A stretch of 64,000 nucleotides of DNA from Pleomorphovibrio marinus. Its GTDB lineage: Bacteria; Bacteroidota; Bacteroidia; Cytophagales; Cyclobacteriaceae. The notes below the pieces were generated by a model. The model was not told where the DNA came from and made no database searches. It worked only from the letters and a program-made list of their open reading frames with translations. Shown piece by piece: positions 23,197 through 31,777 of this stretch. Location: the NCBI RefSeq assembly GCF_003347495.1, contig NZ_QCXY01000014.1:20902-84901 (forward strand). Direction: 5' to 3'. A program made the position numbers and the translations under genes. Position 1 is the first letter of the stretch. Each line of letters begins with the position of its first letter.

Positions 23197-25347
23197 ATGA
23201 AAAACCTAGCTTGCTACCTCTTTGCCTTGCTGACCCTCTTTTCTTCCTGTTCCAAGGAAGAAGACTTATCCGATAACCCCTTGCTTCAACCTTGGGACAC
23301 CCCCTATGGGGTTCCTCCCTTTGACCGTATCCATACCCGCCACTTTGAACCCGCCATCCTGCACCTGATTGAGGAAGTGGAAAAGGAGGTGGAGAGGATC
23401 ACCGGACAAGATGAGGAGCCTACGTTTGAGAATACCATTGAACCTATGGAAAAGGTCAAGGTTAACCAGTTCAGAGTTCAATTTTTGCTTTCTAATCTGA
23501 ATGCGGTTAATACCAATGACTCACTTCAACAAATAGCAAGGAATTTAGCCCCTACAATGTCGCTTGCTGAGGATGAACTGAAAATGAACCAGCTTTTATT
23601 TCAAAGAATTGACAGGATCTGGGAAAAACGAGATGAATTAGATGCAGAGCGTAAAAAATTGGTGGAAATGTATTATTTGGATTCAAAACGGAACGGAATT
23701 TTTCTGGATGAGAGTGATAAAGAGAAAGTAAAAAAAATTAATATGGAAATTTCCGAACTTAAATCAAGGTTTGGAGAAAACATAATGGCCGAAAGGAATG
23801 CTTACAAATTGGTCATTGACCGCAAAGAGGATCTTTCTGGCTTAGCATCGGATATGATTGAAACTGCAAAAAAAACCGCAGAAGAATATGGACTTGAAGG
23901 TAAGTGGGTTTTTACCCTTATTGAACCTTCTTATTATCCTTTTTTAGAATATGCTGACAACAGAGAATTAAGAAAAGAACTGAATAATGCTTTCAATTCT
24001 TTAGGTAGAAATGGGGATGAATATGACAATAGGGATATCATTCTTCAATTAATTGAATTAAGAAGGAAAAAGTCACAAATTTTAAATTATCCGAACCATG
24101 CCCACTATCGTCAAGAACCTTATATGCTTAAGAATCCGGAGGCAGTCAAGGATTATATATCCAAGCTAATGAACCCAATTTTAACCCAGGCAAATCAAGA
24201 GGTTCTGGAAATAGAGAGAAAAATGCTCGATGAAGGAATTCAAGATTTTCCAAAAAGTTATGACATAGATTATTATTTGAAGAAACTACAAAATTCTAAT
24301 TTAAACTATGATGAAAACCAGGTAAAGTCCTATTTCCCCTTGGACAATGTAATCGATGGAATGTTTCTGGTGGCAAATAGGATTTATGGACTTGAGTTTG
24401 AATTAGAGAATGATATACCCAGGTACCATGATGAGATTAAATCGTACTTGGTTAGGGAAGAATCCGGGGAAGTTCTGGGAGTAATTTACATGGATTTTCA
24501 CCCTAGATCTTCAAAAAACCCAGGAGCGTGGGTCGCACTTTATAACCTTCCAAATAACGCAGATGAAAATGTTCCAGTTGTATCGCTAGTTTGTAATTTT
24601 CCAAGACCTTCCGAAAACCACCCAAGTTTATTAACCCCTTTCGAGGTAAGAATTCTTTTTCACGAATTTGGCCATGTTCTGCACGGGCTATTTTCGGAAG
24701 TGGGATTTCTAAATTTAAATTATCACAGGGTTTCCTGGGACTTTATCGAATTACCCTCACAGATTATGGAAAACTGGGCACGTCACCCAGTTGTTTTAAA
24801 AGAAATTGGAAAACACCATGAAACGGGTGAACAAATCGATGAAGGGCTGATCGAAAAAATTTTAATGAATGAAAAAGCCTATAATGGCTACTCTTTAGCT
24901 TATTATTTTCTTCTTCCTACATTATTGGATTTGGAATTACATACAATTAGAGAAGTTTTTGAAGGTGATATCTCTAATTTTTCGGAAAGGGTCAAAAAGA
25001 AATTTGGGGATAAATTCAGTGACTTACCTTTCCCGGACAGAATCACTCAATTCTCTCACATAGTATTCAATCACGATGCAGGCTATTACAGCTATCTTTG
25101 GTCCCAGGCGCTGGATGCAGATGCTTTTGAGGCCTTTCTGGAAAAAGGGGACATTTTCGACCGGGAGCTGGCGGAATCCTTCCGAAGGGAAATACTCGCC
25201 AAAGGTGCCTCTGCAGACCCCATGGAGATGTTTGTCAATTTTAGGGGCAGGGAGCCCAATACCGATGCCCTGGCCAGGAGGATGGGGTGGTTGGTGGAAG
25301 AAAAAACTGAAATTCAAAGCTTAAATCACAAAAATTATGTTGATTGA
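23197..25347 (+). CDS. M3 family peptidase (peptidyl-dipeptidase / oligopeptidase), lipoprotein
   Basis: A 716-residue zinc metallopeptidase. Its lipoprotein signal ends at Cys18 (FSSC), so it is envelope-anchored, unlike the usual cytoplasmic Dcp. The motif HEFGH (489-493) supplies two zinc ligands and the catalytic Glu; IELPSQ (Glu518) supplies the third ligand. The C-terminal HDAGYYSYLWSQALDADAF is typical of the family. It cleaves short peptides, probably releasing dipeptides from the C-terminus. The next gene encodes an M14 peptidase, so the pair would process imported peptides in the periplasm. Confidence 0.9.
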   Translation: MKNLACYLFALLTLFSSCSKEEDLSDNPLLQPWDTPYGVPPFDRIHTRHFEPAILHLIEEVEKEVERITGQDEEPTFENTIEPMEKVKVNQFRVQFLLSNLNAVNTNDSLQQIARNLAPTMSLAEDELKMNQLLFQRIDRIWEKRDELDAERKKLVEMYYLDSKRNGIFLDESDKEKVKKINMEISELKSRFGENIMAERNAYKLVIDRKEDLSGLASDMIETAKKTAEEYGLEGKWVFTLIEPSYYPFLEYADNRELRKELNNAFNSLGRNGDEYDNRDIILQLIELRRKKSQILNYPNHAHYRQEPYMLKNPEAVKDYISKLMNPILTQANQEVLEIERKMLDEGIQDFPKSYDIDYYLKKLQNSNLNYDENQVKSYFPLDNVIDGMFLVANRIYGLEFELENDIPRYHDEIKSYLVREESGEVLGVIYMDFHPRSSKNPGAWVALYNLPNNADENVPVVSLVCNFPRPSENHPSLLTPFEVRILFHEFGHVLHGLFSEVGFLNLNYHRVSWDFIELPSQIMENWARHPVVLKEIGKHHETGEQIDEGLIEKILMNEKAYNGYSLAYYFLLPTLLDLELHTIREVFEGDISNFSERVKKKFGDKFSDLPFPDRITQFSHIVFNHDAGYYSYLWSQALDADAFEAFLEKGDIFDRELAESFRREILAKGASADPMEMFVNFRGREPNTDALARRMGWLVEEKTEIQSLNHKNYVD

Positions 25348-25429
25348 AATGATGGATAAATCCGCTAATAGCTTAAAAGGCTGAGATTTCTTTTTTATAT
25401 TATGTAAATTACTAGAACCCAATACTTCC

Positions 25430-28195
25430 ATGACCAAATATTCCCTTCTTTTCATAAGTTTGATAATAGGGCTTTCCCAGACTATTGCCCAACAAATTGA
25501 TCAAGCGTATAACGAAAAAATCAAGGCTTATACCACAGACGAACGTTTCCTACCTGAGACGGTGCTCAACCTTCCCTTGCACCCCAAAATCCCATCTCAC
25601 CTTGCACATTTCGGGGAAATCATCGGAGCACCTGACATCCTCCATCGCAGCACTGAAATTTTTTCCTATTTCGATAAACTATCCAACACCTCAACACGGC
25701 TGAAATGGGAAAAAGTAGGAACTTCTGAGGAAGGCCGACCCATGTATTTGGCCATAATAGGCAGTGAGGAAACTCTGAATAGAATTCACCATTATAAGTC
25801 CCAACTGGCAAAATTGGCCGATCCTAGAGAATTTTCTTCCAATGATTTGGAAACAATACTTTCCGATTCTAAGCCTGTATATTATGTGAATGGGGGCATG
25901 CATTCCACAGAGACAGGTTCTCCTGAGATGCTCATGGAGCTTGCCTATAGATTGGTGACAAGTGAAGAAAATAACATCAAAGAAATCAGGAAAAACCTGG
26001 TCATATTAATCAACCCCATATCTGAGCCTGACGGTTGGGATAAGCAGGTCGATTGGTACAATAGACACACGAAACACCTGGAGAAAGAAGAGGAAGTTAA
26101 ATTAACCTTATCACCGCCCTATTGGGGAAAATATACCTTCCATGACAACAACAGGGATGGCATACAGGTCACCCAGGAAATCACCAAAACCCTTCACTCC
26201 ATCTATCATGATTGGCATCCCACTGTAATGTTGGACTTACATGAGTCTCTTCCCTTGTTTTACACCTCCATGGGCACAGGCCCCTATAATGACAACTATG
26301 ATCCCATCTTGGTGGCAGAATGGCAGACCATGGCCCACCATGACCTGAACACCCTAGCCCAACAAGGACTTCCGGGTGCCTTTACCTGGGCATTTACAGA
26401 TGGGTGGTGGATTGGCTACGGCATGTGGGTAGCCAGCAACCACAACAGCACGGGAAGGTTTTTTGAGACCTTCGGCAATGCAGGTGCCAACACCCTGATG
26501 AGAGACTTGTCATTCTACAATTATGCCGGAGAGCCCGTGACCTCAAAGCAATGGTACAGACAGACTCCCCCTCCTCAAAAAATCTATTGGTCTTTTCGAA
26601 ACAACATCAACTATATGCAGGCAGGAGTACTTGCCTCACTTGAATACGCCGCCAAAAATCCTAATTTTCTCCTAAAAAACTTCTACCAAAAGGGATACAA
26701 CAGTTGGAAAAAAGGTGAAAATGAAAGCCCAAAAGCTTTTACCATCCCCAAAACCCAAAGGGATCCTGCCATGGCAATCTACACCGTAAACCAACTATTG
26801 ACACAAAAAATTGAGGTCTTAGAAAGAGACGAGGATTATCTGGTGCCCTTACAGCAGCCTTACCGAAACCTTGCTCTTTCGCTGCTTTCCAAGCAGGATT
26901 ATCCTAAGGACAGTAAGTTTCCGCCCTATGATGATGTGGCCTGGACCCTGAGCTTAATGAACGGGGTGGAGGTAATCACTTTGGACACCCTGCCCGAAAA
27001 GGTAGGAGGAAGTAAGATTAGCGAAAAAATGCATTATATCGGTAAAATAACCGGCAAGGGGAAAAATTTGCTTATCCCCAACCAAAGACAAAACACTCTA
27101 TTGGGCGCATTATACCAAATTGGTGAGGAAAAACCTGATATCCGGGTCGCTGTTTTGCATAAGCCCATCATCCTTCAGTATGACACTTTGCCTTTGGGGT
27201 CCGTAATGATCGAAAACATTGATGCTGATTTGGCCAATTCCCTAGCCCAATCCTTTTCCATCGATTCGGAGTGGGTAGATATTGAAGTGGAGGCATCAAA
27301 TTGGAAACCCCTTTCACTTCCTAGAATTGGCCTCTATCATACCTGGTATAGCACCCAAGACCATGGATGGGCAAGGTTCACTTTTGAGGAGCGAGGGGTC
27401 CCCTTCGAAAGCCTTCACAAAGATCATATCCGGGCCGGGCACCTTAAGGAAAAGTATGATGTCATCATTGTTCCCAGAATTGGGTCTGGGAGTTCTAATG
27501 ATTTCATCAATGGCATTTCCAGTGATTTTTCCCCAATGGCCTACACGCAAACCGATGCCTATCCTTCCCATGGGTTTCCAGATTCCTCCGATGATATCAC
27601 GGGCGGCCCCGGGCTTCTAGGCCTAGCAAATCTGTCCGATTTTGTGGAGCAGGGAGGGGTGCTGATTTCCATGGGAAGAAGTACCTCTTTATTGGCAGAA
27701 GTTGGTTTGATCCCCAAATTGACCCCTGCACCAAAAACAGACTTGTTTCATCCGGGATCCATTGTAAATGCAAAGGTGAGAAAGCGAGAGCATCCTGTTT
27801 TGTTTGGGTATGGGGAAACCTTTCCCCTCTTTATGGGCAATGACCCTTTGGTGCAGACCAATTTGTATTTTAGAGACCATATGGTTCTTCAATTTGGCGA
27901 AGACCTGTTAAAGGACGAAAAACCCTATGAGGGAGAAGTATGGGGTGCTGATAATGACAAAGGTGAAGTCCGGGAGGAGGAAGAAACCGGTCCCTATGTG
28001 CTTTCAGGTATGGTGAGAAACGAGGAAAAGATCATAGGTCATGGGGCCATTTTCGACGTACAGGTTGGAAAAGGCCATATTTTGGGGTTTACCTTTAACC
28101 CTTTACACCGCTTCCTAAACCACCACGATGCCCCCATGTTGTGGAATGCATTGATGAATTGGAACCACCTAGACAAGAAAAGTAGTCAACCTTAA
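25430..28195 (+). CDS. M14-family zinc carboxypeptidase-like protein, exported
   Basis: A 921-residue protein with a signal peptide (TIAQ). Residues ~85-400 are a peptidase M14 domain with the zinc motif HSTE (His158, Glu161) and third ligand His271 (LDLHES). The long C-terminal half contains a GATase1-like Rossmann segment (HPGSIV, GGVLISMGRSTSLLAE), a common architecture in Bacteroidota M14 proteins. It removes C-terminal residues from peptides or acts on modified amino acids in the periplasm. It begins 82 bp after the M3 gene and is probably co-transcribed. Its stop lies 3 bp from the convergent M16 remnant. Confidence 0.87.
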   Translation: MTKYSLLFISLIIGLSQTIAQQIDQAYNEKIKAYTTDERFLPETVLNLPLHPKIPSHLAHFGEIIGAPDILHRSTEIFSYFDKLSNTSTRLKWEKVGTSEEGRPMYLAIIGSEETLNRIHHYKSQLAKLADPREFSSNDLETILSDSKPVYYVNGGMHSTETGSPEMLMELAYRLVTSEENNIKEIRKNLVILINPISEPDGWDKQVDWYNRHTKHLEKEEEVKLTLSPPYWGKYTFHDNNRDGIQVTQEITKTLHSIYHDWHPTVMLDLHESLPLFYTSMGTGPYNDNYDPILVAEWQTMAHHDLNTLAQQGLPGAFTWAFTDGWWIGYGMWVASNHNSTGRFFETFGNAGANTLMRDLSFYNYAGEPVTSKQWYRQTPPPQKIYWSFRNNINYMQAGVLASLEYAAKNPNFLLKNFYQKGYNSWKKGENESPKAFTIPKTQRDPAMAIYTVNQLLTQKIEVLERDEDYLVPLQQPYRNLALSLLSKQDYPKDSKFPPYDDVAWTLSLMNGVEVITLDTLPEKVGGSKISEKMHYIGKITGKGKNLLIPNQRQNTLLGALYQIGEEKPDIRVAVLHKPIILQYDTLPLGSVMIENIDADLANSLAQSFSIDSEWVDIEVEASNWKPLSLPRIGLYHTWYSTQDHGWARFTFEERGVPFESLHKDHIRAGHLKEKYDVIIVPRIGSGSSNDFINGISSDFSPMAYTQTDAYPSHGFPDSSDDITGGPGLLGLANLSDFVEQGGVLISMGRSTSLLAEVGLIPKLTPAPKTDLFHPGSIVNAKVRKREHPVLFGYGETFPLFMGNDPLVQTNLYFRDHMVLQFGEDLLKDEKPYEGEVWGADNDKGEVREEEETGPYVLSGMVRNEEKIIGHGAIFDVQVGKGHILGFTFNPLHRFLNHHDAPMLWNALMNWNHLDKKSSQP

Positions 28196-28198
28196 CCA

Positions 28199-28713
28199 TC
28201 ACTCCACTAATATCTCCTCGATTTCAGCTAATCCAAGCTCCTGCAATGCTTTCAAATAGTTACTTTTATCCCCAATGATCAACCAATGAATTTGGTTGGA
28301 ATGGAGGAATTCCCTTGCCGTACCCATCAAGGTTTTTACGTCCAAGTTTCTAAGGTTATCATGGTAGCCCTCTAGATAAGATTCATCCAACCCTAAATTG
28401 ACCAATCTTTTCATGTGTTTATAATTTCTTTTCAGCGGCCACATGAAATCTCGCAACGATAATCATCCCAGTGTGTGACGTGCTCGTCATGCCCTGACTG
28501 CCGTCAGGACAGGCTCGATTTCATATCTGCATTAATGGCAGCATTGGTTTCCCATTGCCCAGGAATACTCAGCAGGCTGTTTTGCACGCTTTGAGCTAAT
28601 TCCTCTTCGGTGGGTGGATTATCCGTGGTATAGGAGGTGATCCCTGCAATGAGTTCCCGGGCTGTAACAAGATCGAAGCTTTGTGTCACAGGATGGAAGG
28701 TTTTTCTTTCCAA
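28199..28713 (-). pseudogene. M16 peptidase remnant split by a family B element
   Basis: Two minus-strand pieces: 28713-28519 (ending ETNAAINADMK) and 28414-28199 (starting MKRLVNLGLDESYLEGYHDN). Both match the C-terminal half of insulinase-type M16 peptidases. Between them sits a family B element. Joining the pieces at the duplicated ATGAAA gives an uninterrupted frame ADMKRLVNLGLDESY, as expected for the family. The N-terminal catalytic half with HxxEH is absent, so the gene was also truncated at its 5' side. Confidence 0.75.
28409..28524 (-). repeat. Family B element inserted in M16 remnant
   Basis: About 110 bp, bounded by ATGAAA direct repeats (TTTCAT at 28409-28414 and 28519-28524). 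The outer hairpin is CATGTG/CACATG, and the inner hairpin TGACG/CGTCA lies at about 28476-28489. It also carries a 22-bp mini-hairpin at 28492-28513. Confidence 0.88.
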
Positions 28714-28790
28714 GAATAAATACTTTTATTTTTTTTCATCCACCCTCATAGGTCCAGGGAAAAAATGCCTATATCTCAATCAAAACTAGG

Positions 28791-28835
28791 ATGAAATCGA
28801 GTATGACGCAAACGTCATACAGAGCGGGACTGCTA
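28791..28835 (+). repeat. Family B element, partial copy
   Basis: Starts ATGAAATCGAG and continues with a hairpin TATGACG-caaa-CGTCATA, then loses similarity. It lies upstream of the barrel gene at 28979. Confidence 0.55.
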
Positions 28836-28978
28836 CTGGCAAAAATTACAACTATTGAAACATTTGTACTAACCCCCATGTGGCGGTAAGCACTAAATTC
28901 ATCAAAGGATCTTTCAATAACCTTTGAATTGGCAGCCTAGGAAAATATCCCTTACGTTTCTGGGATTCTCATAAAACG

Positions 28979-31207
28979 ATGATTATGCAAAAACTGGCAG
29001 ATTTCATCCTATTATTCCTGCTGATCACTCCCCTTTTTGCCCAAAGGCAGATCTCCGGGACGGTGCAGGATCCGGAAGGACAGCCGCTTTCTTATGCCAA
29101 TGTCCTGTTGCTTTCCGTTTTAGATTCCTCCCTCGTTAAAGGAGCCGTATCCGAGGACAATGTCCGTTTTTCCGTAGCCGAATTGGAAAATGAAGAGTAC
29201 CTTCTTTCTGTTTCTCTCGTGGGGTATCAGTCACATATCCAAAAACTACCTGGGAGCTCCCAACCTGTGGTGCAATTGCCCCCCACCATTTTGCAGGAAA
29301 TGGAGGAGGAACTTGAAGAAATCACCGTCACTGCCAAAAAGCCCCTATATGAAAAACAGATCGACCGCATGGTGGTGAATGTACAGGAAAGTATTACGGC
29401 TGCTGGAAATTCTGTTTTGGAAGTCATTTCCCACTCTCCGGGGGTTGTAGTCAACCAGCAAAACTATACCCTCACTCTGAACGGCAAAAGCGGTGTCATG
29501 GTGATGATCAACAATAACCTCACCCGCATGTCCATAGAGGCCGCCCTGCAGATGTTGGAGGGGATGAGTGCGGCCAATGTGGAGAAAATAGAACTGATCA
29601 CCAACCCTCCGGCTAATTATGATGCCGAAGGATCAGGAGGAATCATCCATATTGTGATGCGGGAAAATCCTGAATTGGGCACCAATGGCAATTTCGGGTT
29701 GACCGCAGGCATGAAAAGAAGAGAAATTCTGGGTGCTAATTTCAGCATGTATCATAGGACGGATAAAGTGTCCCTGTTTATGGATTATTCGATTTTGCAT
29801 ATCCGAAACAGGCGGTTGTTTATCAATGAGTATCGATTTGAGGAACAGGGATTTGTAAACCAATTAAATTCGGAATTTGATAGATTTGACCTTAACTTGT
29901 CACAGACATTCCGGACAGGGATCATTTTAAAACTAAATAATAAATCCACTATCGGTGCGCTCCTGAACCTGAACAACAACTATTTCCACAATGATGCCAT
30001 TACTGATAGTGAAAGCAGCATAAAACCTGATTCCAGTATAATTGCCAGAATTTTGATTGACGAGACTAGGATCATGAAAAATATCAGCACGAATTTTCAT
30101 ATCATCCATTCTTTCAATACCAATCATCGAATCAGGTTCGATTATGATTGGCTGAGTTATAGATACAGTAATCCAACATCTTATGATAATGATTTTTTTT
30201 CCCCGGAAAATGGTACTCGGACTTTCAACAAAATAGAAATCAATAATGAAACGCCAATGGGATTTAATATTTCGGCTGTGGAATATACTTTCCAACCCAA
30301 TACTGGCTTTAAACTCCAGGCTGGATATAAAAATACACAGGCTTCATTTAAAAAAGATGTAGCATCTTTCTTCACAGTACAGGGTGTGAAATCCGAAATG
30401 GAGGATTTTACCGCGTCTGCGGAAATGGAAGAGAAAATTACGGCCGGCTACCTTTCCACAGAATGGACGATCAACGAGAAAACTCAAATCAATGGGGGAA
30501 TAAGGTACGAACAAACAGACACCCGAATACAGACTTCGGAGAAAGAAGAATTGATCAACAGAAATTTTGGTAATTTTTTCCCAAGTTTCTATATCAAAAG
30601 AAGGTTAAAAGATCACCTTGATCTGTTTTTCAGTTATTCACGGAGAATCACCCGACCGACATTGAACGCCTTATCACCCATGATCCTGATAGTCAACCCC
30701 AATACTTATCTTTCAGGTAATCCAACATTGTTACCGGCAGTACTTGATGGCTTTAAACTTGATTTAAGCTTTAAGCGTGCATTGATCGGATTTGAACATA
30801 ACGTCATCAAAAATGATATCGCACAGTTTCAGCCAGAATTCGATCTGGATAGGAATATTAAGGTGATGCGTTCCCAAAATTTGGAATACACTAAAATTTC
30901 GGGTTTAGTATTGTCCATTCCTTGGATCATTACTGATTGGTGGGATATTCAAAGCAATATCCAATTCCAACACCGGCATTTTAGGACCACGCACCTGTCA
31001 AATGACCAGGCTTTCAAAATAGTTGATTTCAATTTAAACATGGTCAACAATTTTGTTTTAGGTAAAGGTTATTCTGCCGAACTATCAGGATATTATCAAT
31101 CACGCCGAAACTTGGGAATATGGATATATAAACCAAGAGGTTCCCTGAATGCCGGATTCCAAAAAAAATTAAAAGAGGAAAAAGGGAATATCAGGTTATT
31201 GAATTAG
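28979..31207 (+). CDS. Outer-membrane beta-barrel protein, C-terminally truncated by MITE
   Basis: 742 residues remain. A signal peptide (TPLFAQ) is followed by a CarboxypepD_reg-like domain (ISGTVQDPEGQPLSYANV), a plug domain (ITVTAKKPLYEKQIDR, NPPANYDAEGSGGIIHIV) and an outer-membrane barrel of the same type as 16707-19142. The frame stops at 31205-31207, inside a 170-bp inserted element. The displaced C-terminus, including the last strands that membrane insertion needs, lies at 31370-31582. The truncated product would probably fail to assemble. Confidence 0.82.
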   Translation: MIMQKLADFILLFLLITPLFAQRQISGTVQDPEGQPLSYANVLLLSVLDSSLVKGAVSEDNVRFSVAELENEEYLLSVSLVGYQSHIQKLPGSSQPVVQLPPTILQEMEEELEEITVTAKKPLYEKQIDRMVVNVQESITAAGNSVLEVISHSPGVVVNQQNYTLTLNGKSGVMVMINNNLTRMSIEAALQMLEGMSAANVEKIELITNPPANYDAEGSGGIIHIVMRENPELGTNGNFGLTAGMKRREILGANFSMYHRTDKVSLFMDYSILHIRNRRLFINEYRFEEQGFVNQLNSEFDRFDLNLSQTFRTGIILKLNNKSTIGALLNLNNNYFHNDAITDSESSIKPDSSIIARILIDETRIMKNISTNFHIIHSFNTNHRIRFDYDWLSYRYSNPTSYDNDFFSPENGTRTFNKIEINNETPMGFNISAVEYTFQPNTGFKLQAGYKNTQASFKKDVASFFTVQGVKSEMEDFTASAEMEEKITAGYLSTEWTINEKTQINGGIRYEQTDTRIQTSEKEELINRNFGNFFPSFYIKRRLKDHLDLFFSYSRRITRPTLNALSPMILIVNPNTYLSGNPTLLPAVLDGFKLDLSFKRALIGFEHNVIKNDIAQFQPEFDLDRNIKVMRSQNLEYTKISGLVLSIPWIITDWWDIQSNIQFQHRHFRTTHLSNDQAFKIVDFNLNMVNNFVLGKGYSAELSGYYQSRRNLGIWIYKPRGSLNAGFQKKLKEEKGNIRLLN

Positions 31208-31369
31208 GCACTTACCCAATACTAAAATATATGTCAATTGACCATAAATTGCGTTTTAGATCTGGAAATTACTCAATTTGCTAAAATTGCCTGGGAAATT
31301 TAATAAATAAGAATTTATAACCCATTGATTTACAGAGCCCCCTCACTTATTAATCAGGCGCCTAATTCA
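31200..31369. mobile_element. 170-bp MITE with 10-bp target-site duplication
   Basis: Perfect 10-bp terminal inverted repeats TGAATTAGGC (31200-31209) and GCCTAATTCA (31360-31369), 11 of 12 if extended. It is flanked by direct repeats ATCAGGTTAT at 31190-31199 and 31370-31379. It has no coding capacity. Deleting the element and one repeat (180 bp) restores the barrel frame as NIRLSFIDLLATEN. Confidence 0.88.
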
Positions 31370-31582
31370 ATCAGGTTATCCTTCATTGACTTACTCGCTA
31401 CAGAAAATACGCTTGCTAAATCTGTAATTTCTGATCCTCCCATCAATTTTAGTATGGATTATTTTCTTAGAAACCAAAGCTTCAGGTTGACCTATACAAG
31501 AAACATCAGCAATAAAAAGCTAAAGCCTGTTGACATCAAATCTGCTTCAGAGGAGGAGAGGAAAAGAGTAAATATGGATTGA
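31370..31582 (+). pseudogene. Displaced C-terminus of the outer-membrane barrel gene
   Basis: In the same frame as 28979-31207 (the insertion is 180 bp including the duplicated target). It reads IRLSFIDLLATENTLAKS ... RNQSFRLTYTRNISN, the last beta strands and a charged tail typical of this barrel family. It has no start codon of its own beyond a TTG in the element. Confidence 0.8.
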
Positions 31583-31777
31583 AAACGTGAGGAAGGCTTG
31601 AGAAAGATAGTGGTGGATTAATGGTTGGTATAGTGATAGCTCATCATAAGCTCAAGAAAAGGTAAAATTCAAATTTCTACTTTAAAAATTGAATACCTTA
31701 TTTAAGCACTTATAAATTTCACAATTTCAGATTATTAGGTTATATTGATAATGCCATTTCTTTGAAATTCCCCTTGT

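Noticed and set aside
31325..31582. Independent 85-codon gene after the barrel
   Set aside because: It is the same frame as the upstream barrel gene and continues its last strands; the apparent start lies inside the MITE.
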